DNA of 64,000 nt from Maricaulis sp034670125 (GTDB taxonomy: Bacteria; Pseudomonadota; Alphaproteobacteria; Caulobacterales; Maricaulaceae): assembly GCF_034670125.1 (NCBI RefSeq), contig NZ_JAXMOC010000002.1, forward strand, positions 62,001-126,000, in the 5' to 3' direction. A program made the position numbers and the translations under genes. Below are positions 46,917-53,701 of the stretch, piece after piece. Under the pieces are notes generated by a model that made no database searches, was not told where the DNA came from, and worked only from the letters and a program-made list of their open reading frames with translations. Position 1 is the stretch's first letter; every line of letters starts with the position of its first letter.

Positions 46917-47444
46917 ATGACAGACCACAAGGAAATTGAACCCGCCGAGATACAGGCCGGCCTCGAGGCCGGACGGTACCAACTGATCGATGTGCGTGAA
47001 CCGGGTGAGTTCGCAGACGAACGCATTCCAGGGGCCATTCTGGCACCGCTGTCCTGCTTCAAGCCGGCGCACCTGCCCAAGAGCGGAGATCGCGCGGTTG
47101 TACTGCATTGCAAATCGGGGGGGCGGTCTGCCCGCGCCCTGGACATGTGCAAGGCGGAAGGGGTCGAGGTCGCCGGGCATGTAAAAGGCGGCATTCTTGG
47201 CTGGAAAGCGGCCAAGCTGGGCACGGAACGGGCCGAGGATGCGCCGACCGGAATGACGATCCAGCAGGCGGTGATGGCCATGGCGTCTTTCCTGGTGCTG
47301 GTCTCGATTGGCCTGTCGGTCGCCTTCACGCCGCTTTGGTTGATCCTGGGCGGCGGTGTCAGTGCCATGTTGTTGCAAGCCAGCTTCACCGGATTCTGTC
47401 CGGCCAGCTCGGTCTTCGCCAAGCTCGGATTTCGTCCGGGTTAA
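46917..47444 (+). CDS. Rhodanese with C-terminal DUF2892-like membrane segments
   Basis: A 175-residue protein. Residues 5-105 form a rhodanese domain with active-site C65 in 'HCKSGGRS', then two hydrophobic segments (about 118-160) of the DUF2892 type. It transfers sulfane sulfur. In BigR operons rhodanese or DUF2892 proteins are standard partners. The start is uncertain: ATG 46917 ('MTDHKEIEP') or ATG 46908, neither with a strong ribosome binding site. It converges on the ArsR regulator gene, and the two stops share TTAA (47441-47444). Confidence 0.85.
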   Translation: MTDHKEIEPAEIQAGLEAGRYQLIDVREPGEFADERIPGAILAPLSCFKPAHLPKSGDRAVVLHCKSGGRSARALDMCKAEGVEVAGHVKGGILGWKAAKLGTERAEDAPTGMTIQQAVMAMASFLVLVSIGLSVAFTPLWLILGGGVSAMLLQASFTGFCPASSVFAKLGFRPG

Positions 47445-47755
47445 GGCGCGCTGTAATCGCCTGGCGCGCAATAGGTCGCGTATAGCGCCGACATCACTGT
47501 CTCGATCCGCGTATCGGCCAGGCCATAATAGATGGTCTGGCCGTCTCGCCGTGTGGAGACCAGACCCTTGTTGCGCAGGATGGCCAATTGCTGCGACATG
47601 GCCTGGTCGCGCATGCCCAAGGCTGCTGCCAGCTCGCCGACCGAGCGCTCTTTCTCCATCATTGCGCACAGCGCCAGCAGGCGGTTGGGGTGCGCGAGCG
47701 TCTTCATCAGATCGGCCACCGTCTCCGCCATCGGTTTCATTTCATCATACTGCAT
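47441..47755 (-). CDS. bigR: ArsR-family repressor, BigR/SqrR-like persulfide sensor
   Basis: About 104 residues of winged helix. 'LKTLAHPNRLLALCAMM'-type start pattern (here 'MKTLAHPNRLLALCAMM') and 'AMSQQLAILRNKGLVSTRRDGQTIYYGLA' are the DNA-binding region. Two cysteines, C30 and C96 (40 and 106 if counted from a GTG 30 bases upstream), are placed like the C41/C107 pair of SqrR and the BigR pair that form a tetrasulfide with persulfides. The ATG start at 47755 is one of several options; none has a strong ribosome binding site. It likely represses the blh-sulP and rhodanese genes. Confidence 0.82.
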   Translation of the reverse strand: MQYDEMKPMAETVADLMKTLAHPNRLLALCAMMEKERSVGELAAALGMRDQAMSQQLAILRNKGLVSTRRDGQTIYYGLADTRIETVMSALYATYCAPGDYSAP

Positions 47756-47850
47756 GGGCGATCCGTTAATTGCGTAGCTCTGCACATATAGGATCAGGCC
47801 GGATAATCAGCAATGTCGCAAGGAAGTCTTCGGGTGTGCGATTGGTCATT

Positions 47851-47868
47851 GTGTTAGCGCGCTAACAC
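47851..47868. promoter_or_regulatory. 18-bp perfect palindrome, candidate his operator
   Basis: GTGTTAGCGCGCTAACAC, perfectly self-complementary, 30-47 bases before the YerC-like start codon. Half-sites TTAG and CTAA stand at the same places as CTAG in the 18-bp TrpR operator. TATATC at 47871-47876 could be the -10 element, so the palindrome would overlap the promoter. The binding protein is inferred to be the YerC/TrpR-like product. Confidence 0.6.
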
Positions 47869-47897
47869 GCTATATCCGCTCCCAAGGAGACACAACC

Positions 47898-48215
47898 ATG
47901 ACCGATCCCGTTCCGGGCCGTCCTGACGGCCCGACAGATCTAAGCGCCCTGAGCGCCGCCATTCTCGCCTTGAGGAATGCCGAGGAGGCGGATCGTTTCC
48001 TGCGCGATCTGCTGACACCCGGCGAGATGAAGACGCTGGCCGAGCGCTGGCGCGTGGCGGGTCTGCTGGCCGAGGGCGGCCACTCCTATCGCGAAATATC
48101 CGAGATGACCGGGGCCAGCACCACCACTGTGACCCGCGTCGCCCGTTTTCTCAGCCAGGAGCCCTGGCAGGGCTACCGGACCATCCTCAACCGACTCAAG
48201 GAGACCGGATCGTGA
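47898..48215 (+). CDS. YerC/YecD-family TrpR-like regulator
   Basis: A 105-residue protein of the TrpR-related YerC/YecD family: 'LTPGEMKTLAERWRVAGLLAEGGHSYREISEMTGASTTTVTRVARFL' in pattern, a TrpR-type helix-turn-helix. This family is commonly encoded next to hisG and is thought to repress histidine biosynthesis genes. AAGGAG precedes the ATG. It overlaps hisG by four bases (GTGA at 48212-48215). The palindrome just upstream has TrpR-operator geometry, so autoregulation of the whole his operon is likely. Confidence 0.87.
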   Translation: MTDPVPGRPDGPTDLSALSAAILALRNAEEADRFLRDLLTPGEMKTLAERWRVAGLLAEGGHSYREISEMTGASTTTVTRVARFLSQEPWQGYRTILNRLKETGS

Positions 48216-49096
48216 CGTCCCGATTGCGTATTGCCGTTCAAAGTAAGGGCCGACTGGCCGAAGGAGGGATGGACCTCCTCAAGCGTTGCGGACTCCGCTT
48301 CGCCTATGGCCGTGACAAGCTGCACCAGCGGGCCGAGAACATGCCGGTCGATCTGATGCTGGTCCGCGATGACGACATCCCGAACTTTGTCGGCAGCGGT
48401 GCCTGTGACTACGGGATTGTCGGCGAGAATGTGCTTGCCGAGGAGCAGGCCGCCGGAGGCCGCGCCCGCGAACTCGAAGTCGCCCTGCGCCTTGGTTTTG
48501 CCGGGTGCACGCTGAAGCTCGCCGCGCCGGAGGATGGCGCCATCCGAACGGTCGCTGACCTGGAGGGAAAGGCGGTGGCGACGTCCTATCCGGCGCTGAC
48601 GGCTCAATATCTCGCCGATCGCGGCGTCAAGGCCGAGATCGTCGAGATGCGCGGATCGGTCGAGGTCGCGCCGCGCCTGCGGATCGCCGACGCGATCTGT
48701 GACCTGGTGTCATCGGGGGCGACGCTGCAGGCCAATGGCCTCAAGCCGTTTGAAACCGTGCTGCGCAGCGAGGCGGTTCTGATCCGCCGCAAGTCGGACC
48801 GGCCAGCCGACACCGATGCCATCGCCAACATCCTGATGCGCCGGTCCGAGGGGGTGATTGCGTCCTCCCAGACCAAATACATCATGCTCAATGCACCGAC
48901 GGACCGGCTTGAAGCTATCCGCGCGTTGCTGCCGGGCGCCGATGCGCCGACCATCGCCAAGGTGGCCGGCCGTGAAGATGTCGTCGCTGTCCACGCCGTG
49001 TGCCGGGAGCGGGTCTTCTGGGAGACCCTTGAAGCCCTGGAAAAAGAGGGCGCGCGCGCCATCCTTGTCCTGCCGATTGAAAAAATGCTCGCCTGA
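48212..49096 (+). CDS. hisG: ATP phosphoribosyltransferase, long form
   Basis: A 294-residue HisG, first step of histidine synthesis (ATP + PRPP to phosphoribosyl-ATP). The N-terminal periplasmic-binding-like domain has 'AVQSKGRLAEGGMDLL' and 'DYGIVGENVL', and the C-terminal ~75 residues ('PTIAKVAGREDVVAVHAVCRERVFWETLEAL') are the ACT-like regulatory domain of the long form. That means histidine inhibits directly and no HisZ is needed; none is present. The start is GTG, set by the four-base overlap with the YerC-like gene. Confidence 0.95.
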   Translation: MTSRLRIAVQSKGRLAEGGMDLLKRCGLRFAYGRDKLHQRAENMPVDLMLVRDDDIPNFVGSGACDYGIVGENVLAEEQAAGGRARELEVALRLGFAGCTLKLAAPEDGAIRTVADLEGKAVATSYPALTAQYLADRGVKAEIVEMRGSVEVAPRLRIADAICDLVSSGATLQANGLKPFETVLRSEAVLIRRKSDRPADTDAIANILMRRSEGVIASSQTKYIMLNAPTDRLEAIRALLPGADAPTIAKVAGREDVVAVHAVCRERVFWETLEALEKEGARAILVLPIEKMLA

Positions 49097-49106
49097 GGCA
49101 ACGACC

Positions 49107-51002
49107 ATGCTCGACATTCTCAACTGGACTGCCGCGTCACCCGAGGCGCGGGCGCGTGCCCTGGCACGACCGGCCAGCAACACCTCAGCCGCGCCGGCTG
49201 CTCGCGACATCGTTGATGCCATCCGTGATCAGGGCGACGCGGCCGTGAGAGCCTATGCCAAGCGTCTGGATGGGTTCGCGCCGGAAGATTTCCGGGTGCC
49301 CGCAAGCGATTTGGGAGCGGCACGGGCCGCACTCGACCCCCTCGATGCCGAGGCCATCAAGGCGGCGGCGGATGCCGTGCGTCGTTTCCATGTCCAGCAA
49401 GGTTATCGTGGCTATAGCGTCGAAACCTGGCCCGGCGTCACGGCGTCTCGCCGTGCCACGCCGGTCGATACAGCGGCCCTCTATGTCCCGGCCGGCTCGG
49501 CGCCGCTGGTCTCCTCGCTGATGATGTTGGCGGTTCCCGCCCAACTGGCTGGCGTGCCGCGCATTGTTGTTGTCGCGCCGCCCGCCGGGACGGAGGGTGT
49601 CAATCCTGCGCTTCTGGCCACCGCAGACCTGTTGGGCCTGGACGAGGTCTACGCCATCGGCGGGGCGCAAGCGATCGCGGCGTTGTCTTTCGGGGCCGCG
49701 GGATTGCCGCGGGCTGACAAGATTTTCGGACCGGGCAATGCCTATGTTGCTGCGGCAAAGGCCTATGTCAGCAGTCTTCCCGGCGGCCCGGCGGTCGACC
49801 TGCCCGCGGGGCCGAGCGAGGTCATGGTGATCGCCGATGAAACCGCCGATCCGGATCTCGTCGCCAGCGACCTGTTGAGCCAGGCCGAGCATGACCCCTC
49901 TGCCCAGGTCGTGCTGGTCTGTTTTGACGCCGAAACGGCGGAACGGGTGACTGCGTCCGTCTCGACCCTGCTCGAGGACCTGCCCCGCGCTGAAATCGCG
50001 CGCGAGGCTCTGGCTGCGTCCAGCATCCTGGTCTGCGACAGCGTCGATGACGCCATTGAGATCGCCAATAGATACGCCCCGGAACACCTGATCCTGCAGG
50101 CCGAGTCCGCCGAACGCCTGCTGGCCGGTGTGCGTCACGCCGGTTCGATCTTTGTCGGTGCCTGGACGCCTGAAGCGGTCGGCGATTATGCCGCTGGCCC
50201 CAACCACACCCTGCCCACCGCCGGTGCGGCGCGGGCGCATGGGGGTGTGTCGGTAGAGAGTTTCCAGAAGACCACCACCATTCTGCGTGCCAGTGAAGCC
50301 GGCGCCGTTGCCATTGCCCCGACGGTCGAACGTCTGGCAGCGCTCGAGCAACTCGACGCGCACGGCCTCGCAATGCGTTTGCGGCGCGAGCGTGCCAGCA
50401 CGGACGACACCGCGCCGCTAGCCGGGCCGCGTGCCGGTACCAAGCGGCGCAAGACCAAGGAGACCGATGTGACGGTCACCGTCAATCTGGACCGCGATGG
50501 ACCGATCCGCATCGCCACAGGGATCGGCTATTTCGATCACATGCTGGACCAGGTCGCCCGTCACGGTGGCTTTGCCCTGGATGTTGCGGTCGAGGGTGAT
50601 CTGGAGATCGACGGACACCACACCATTGAGGATGTCTGCCTGACCTTCGGCGAAGCCCTGCGCGCTGCCCTGGGTGACAAGCGCGGACTTGGCCGGTTTG
50701 GCTTCGAACTGCCGATGGATGAGAGCCGCGCGGCGGCCTGGATCGACCTGTCCGGTCGTCCCTTTGCGAAGTTCGAGGGTGAGATACCCGGTGAGTTTGT
50801 CGGTGAGTTTCCGGTCGAGATGACGGCCCACGCATTCCGCTCGATTGCAGAGAGCCTCGGCGCGGCGATCCACGTCAAGGTGGAGGGCGAGAATGCACAC
50901 CACATGGTCGAGGGGTGTTTCAAGGCCTTCGGGCGCGCCCTGCGCCAGGCGTTGCGGGTCGAGGGCGACGCGCTGCCGTCAACCAAGGGCATGCTGGCAT
51001 GA
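49107..51002 (+). CDS. hisD-hisB: Fused histidinol dehydrogenase (HisD) - imidazoleglycerol-phosphate dehydratase (HisB)
   Basis: One open frame of 631 residues joins two his enzymes. Residues 1-425 are HisD: 'LYVPAGSAPLVSSLMML', 'GPGNAYVAAAK', 'SQAEHDPSA' (zinc ligands Gln and His), 'YAPEHL' (catalytic Glu-His) and the final zinc ligand H419 in 'LDAHGLAMR'. Residues about 447-631 are the HisB dehydratase domain, with 'GYFDHMLDQVARHG', 'DGHHTIEDV' and 'HAFRSIAESLGAAIHV'. The ~20-residue linker is polar. No stop lies between them and no good separate start for HisB: in-frame ATG 50373 has no ribosome binding site. Start ATG 49107 follows GAGG. It overlaps hisH by ATGA (50999-51002). Confidence 0.92.
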   Translation: MLDILNWTAASPEARARALARPASNTSAAPAARDIVDAIRDQGDAAVRAYAKRLDGFAPEDFRVPASDLGAARAALDPLDAEAIKAAADAVRRFHVQQGYRGYSVETWPGVTASRRATPVDTAALYVPAGSAPLVSSLMMLAVPAQLAGVPRIVVVAPPAGTEGVNPALLATADLLGLDEVYAIGGAQAIAALSFGAAGLPRADKIFGPGNAYVAAAKAYVSSLPGGPAVDLPAGPSEVMVIADETADPDLVASDLLSQAEHDPSAQVVLVCFDAETAERVTASVSTLLEDLPRAEIAREALAASSILVCDSVDDAIEIANRYAPEHLILQAESAERLLAGVRHAGSIFVGAWTPEAVGDYAAGPNHTLPTAGAARAHGGVSVESFQKTTTILRASEAGAVAIAPTVERLAALEQLDAHGLAMRLRRERASTDDTAPLAGPRAGTKRRKTKETDVTVTVNLDRDGPIRIATGIGYFDHMLDQVARHGGFALDVAVEGDLEIDGHHTIEDVCLTFGEALRAALGDKRGLGRFGFELPMDESRAAAWIDLSGRPFAKFEGEIPGEFVGEFPVEMTAHAFRSIAESLGAAIHVKVEGENAHHMVEGCFKAFGRALRQALRVEGDALPSTKGMLA

Positions 51003-51598
51003 CCATCGGAGTGATCGATACCGGTTGCGCCAATCTGGCGTCGGTTCGCTTTGCCCTGGAGCGGGCAATGCTGTCCTACCGGGTCGTCACGCGTCCGGAC
51101 GAGGGTGCGGCCTGTGAACGGCTCATCCTGCCCGGCGTCGGCGCGGCCGGACCCGCCATGGCGCAGTTGCAGGCGCGTGGATGGGACACCGCATTGAAAG
51201 CCGAAACCCGTCCGGTTCTGGGCATTTGCCTGGGCATGCAGCTCCTGTTCGAGCGCTCGGCCGAGGGGGATGTCGAGTGTTTGGGGCTGATCCCGGGGGG
51301 CATCGAGAAACTGCCGCGGCCAGATGATGGCGTGTGGCCTCACATGGGCTGGAACACGCTGGATTTTACGCCGGGGGCAGAACCGCTGCTCGCTGGCGTG
51401 AAGAGGGGTGCCCATGTCTATTTCGTGCACGGGTTTTTCGCGCCGGTGGGCTCCCATACGCGGGCGAACTCCCGATATGGCAGTGAGGTTTCAGCGATCG
51501 TCCGCAAGGGGAATGTCGCCGGCTGCCAGTTCCATCCCGAGCGTTCCGGTGTTGTCGGGGCGCGAATTTTGACAAACTTTGCAAAGAGTTCGGCATGA
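50999..51598 (+). CDS. hisH: Imidazole glycerol phosphate synthase, glutaminase subunit
   Basis: A 199-residue class I glutamine amidotransferase with the triad C77 ('GICLGMQ'), H179 and E181 ('FHPERSG'). It releases ammonia from glutamine and passes it to HisF. Start ATG overlaps the hisD-hisB stop, and the stop overlaps hisA (ATGA at 51595-51598). Length and motifs are normal. Confidence 0.95.
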   Translation: MTIGVIDTGCANLASVRFALERAMLSYRVVTRPDEGAACERLILPGVGAAGPAMAQLQARGWDTALKAETRPVLGICLGMQLLFERSAEGDVECLGLIPGGIEKLPRPDDGVWPHMGWNTLDFTPGAEPLLAGVKRGAHVYFVHGFFAPVGSHTRANSRYGSEVSAIVRKGNVAGCQFHPERSGVVGARILTNFAKSSA

Positions 51599-52329
51599 TA
51601 CTTTATCCAGCAATTGATCTTCTGGACGGCCGTGTCGTGCGTCTGCACAAGGGCGCCTTTGATGCCGTGACCGACTATGGCGATGACCCGAAACGCGTTG
51701 CTGAACAATTCGGTGAGGCGGGCGCCGTCTGGGTCCACATCGTCGATCTCAGCGGAGCCCGTGATGGCGCCCGGCGACAGGGCGCGCTGATCCGCTCGCT
51801 GTGCGAGACCGGCCTGCGGGTACAAACGGGTGGCGGCGTGCGTTCGGGCGAGGACATCGAGGCGTTGCTGGCCGCCGGTGTCGAGCGGGTCATCATCGGC
51901 TCGCTGGCCGTCACGGACAGCAAGCGGGTTGCCGGCTGGTTGCAGCACTATGGCGCTGACCGGATCACGCTGGCCCTCGATGTGCGCCAGGTCGGCGGCC
52001 AATACCGTCCGGCGCTGAAGGGCTGGACCGACATGGCCGACACCGCCCTGGACGATGTGATCGCGGCTTATGAGGGTACCGGGCTCGCCCATGCCCTGGT
52101 CACCGATATCGGTCGCGATGGCGACCTTTCCGGTCCCAACATTGCACTCTACAAGCGGCTGGCGACAGACTACCCGACGATTGACTGGCAGGCCTCCGGC
52201 GGCGTGTCCTCACTCGACGATCTGCGCGCCGCGCGGGCGGCCGGGGCGGCGGGCGCCATCACCGGCAAGGCCCTTTATGAAGGCCGCTTCACGGTCGGGG
52301 AGGCGATCGCATGCTTGCGCGACGCATAA
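51595..52329 (+). CDS. hisA: ProFAR isomerase HisA
   Basis: A 244-residue (beta-alpha)8 barrel. 'YPAIDLLDGRVVRLHKG' holds the first catalytic aspartate, with 'QTGGGVRSGEDIEALLAAGVERVIIGS' in pattern and 'TDIGRDGDLSGPN' carrying the second. It isomerises the aminoaldose ProFAR to the aminoketose PRFAR. It overlaps hisH by four bases and hisF by 19 bases. Confidence 0.95.
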   Translation: MILYPAIDLLDGRVVRLHKGAFDAVTDYGDDPKRVAEQFGEAGAVWVHIVDLSGARDGARRQGALIRSLCETGLRVQTGGGVRSGEDIEALLAAGVERVIIGSLAVTDSKRVAGWLQHYGADRITLALDVRQVGGQYRPALKGWTDMADTALDDVIAAYEGTGLAHALVTDIGRDGDLSGPNIALYKRLATDYPTIDWQASGGVSSLDDLRAARAAGAAGAITGKALYEGRFTVGEAIACLRDA

Positions 52330-53078
52330 TTCCCTGTCTCGACGTCCGCGACGGGCGCGTGGTCAAGGGTGTCCGCTTCCGTGATCACGAGGATGTCGGC
52401 GACATCGTCGACCTGGCCCGGCGCTATGCCCGTGAAGGGGCCGACGAGCTGGTCTTCTATGACATCGCCGCCAGCGCGCGTGGCGAGACGATCGAGCCGG
52501 CCTGGGTCAGCGCTGTCGCCCGCGAACTGGACATTCCCTTTTGTGTCGCCGGTGGGATCCGCTCGGTGGATGAGGCCCGGGCCCGCCTGTTTGCCGGCGC
52601 CGACAAGATTTCGGTCAACACGCCCGCGCTCGAGGACCCGACCATCATTGATCGCCTTGCCGCCGAGTTCGGCAGCCAGTGCGTGGTGCTGGGCGTCGAC
52701 AGCCGCATGATCGAAGGCGCCTGGCGGGTGCATCAATATACCGGCGATCCGGACAAGAGCTTTGCCGGACACCGCCGCACCCTCGACTGGATCGCCGAGG
52801 GCGTCGACCGCGGCGCCGGCGAGGTCGTGCTTAACTGCATGGACCAGGATGGTGTCCGCGACGGCTATGACATCGAGCAATTGGAAGCAGCGCGCGGCGT
52901 GTGTTCCACACCTTTGATCGCTTCAGGCGGCGCCGGACGGAAAGAGCACTTCAAATCCGTGTTCGAACTTGCCAAGGTCGATGGTGCGCTGGCCGCCAGC
53001 GTGTTTCACAAGGGGGTCATCGAGATCGGGCAGTTGAAGGCCTGGCTTGATGGTGAAGGAATCAGGGTCAGACCATGA
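52311..53078 (+). CDS. hisF: Imidazole glycerol phosphate synthase, cyclase subunit
   Basis: A 255-residue (beta-alpha)8 barrel with 'IIPCLDVRDGRVVKGVRF' (catalytic D11), 'VGGIRSVDEA'-type (here 'AGGIRSVDEA') phosphate loops and 'CVVLGVDSRM' with the second catalytic aspartate. With HisH it makes imidazole glycerol phosphate and AICAR. The ATG lies 19 bases inside hisA. The stop overlaps hisIE by ATGA (53075-53078). Confidence 0.95.
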   Translation: MLARRIIPCLDVRDGRVVKGVRFRDHEDVGDIVDLARRYAREGADELVFYDIAASARGETIEPAWVSAVARELDIPFCVAGGIRSVDEARARLFAGADKISVNTPALEDPTIIDRLAAEFGSQCVVLGVDSRMIEGAWRVHQYTGDPDKSFAGHRRTLDWIAEGVDRGAGEVVLNCMDQDGVRDGYDIEQLEAARGVCSTPLIASGGAGRKEHFKSVFELAKVDGALAASVFHKGVIEIGQLKAWLDGEGIRVRP

Positions 53079-53701
53079 TTGATGAAAAGACGCTCGACTG
53101 GAAGAAGGGCGACGGCCTGATCCCGGCGATCATCCAGGACGCGGCGACCCGGCAGGTACTGATGCTGGGCTACATGAATGCCGAGGCGCTCGCGGAGACC
53201 ATCAAGTCCGGCAAGGTCCATTTCTTCTCGCGCTCCAAGCAGCGCCTGTGGAAGAAGGGCGAGACCTCCGGCAATACCTTCAAGCTGGTCTCTCTGGCGG
53301 CCGATTGCGACAGCGATGCGCTGCTGGTCGAGGTCAAGCCGAAGGGCCCCGCATGCCACACCGGCACGGTCAGCTGTTTTGGTGATGATCCGGGGCCGGG
53401 GCTGGGTTTCCTGGCCCATTTGCGGGCCATCATCCGCAAGCGCAAGAAGGACAAGACCAAGGGCTCCTATGTCGGCAGCCTGATGGCAAAAGCGCCCAAA
53501 CGCCCGGCCCAGAAGGTCGGTGAGGAGGGCGTTGAAGTGGCCATGGCCGCCGTGTCCGAGAGCAAGGAGGCGCTGACCGGCGAAGCCGCAGACCTGCTCT
53601 TCCACCTGATGGTGCTGCTGGAATCCCGCGAGCTGGGCCTGGATGAAGTTGTCGATGTCCTGCGCACCCGTCACGCGGTCCGGGCGTCGAAGCCGGATTG
53701 A
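53075..53701 (+). CDS. hisI: Bifunctional phosphoribosyl-AMP cyclohydrolase / phosphoribosyl-ATP pyrophosphatase HisIE
   Basis: A 208-residue fusion. Residues 1-115 are HisI ('DAATRQVLMLGYMNAEAL', 'FFSRSKQRLWKKGETSGN', zinc-binding 'DCDSDAL' and 'CHTGTVSCF'). Residues 120-208 are HisE ('QKVGEEGVEVAMAAVSESKEALTGEAADLLFHLMVLL'-type). Together they hydrolyse phosphoribosyl-ATP and open its ring. ATGA overlap with hisF. The stop TGA shares one base with the ATG of the TonB-dependent receptor (TGATG at 53699-53703). Confidence 0.94.
   Translation: MIDEKTLDWKKGDGLIPAIIQDAATRQVLMLGYMNAEALAETIKSGKVHFFSRSKQRLWKKGETSGNTFKLVSLAADCDSDALLVEVKPKGPACHTGTVSCFGDDPGPGLGFLAHLRAIIRKRKKDKTKGSYVGSLMAKAPKRPAQKVGEEGVEVAMAAVSESKEALTGEAADLLFHLMVLLESRELGLDEVVDVLRTRHAVRASKPD

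Noticed and set aside
50373..51002. Separate hisB gene starting at the in-frame ATG 50373
   Set aside because: The ATG lies within the last HisD helix next to a zinc ligand, has no ribosome binding site, and no stop ends HisD before it. The fusion is the simpler reading, though internal initiation is not excluded.
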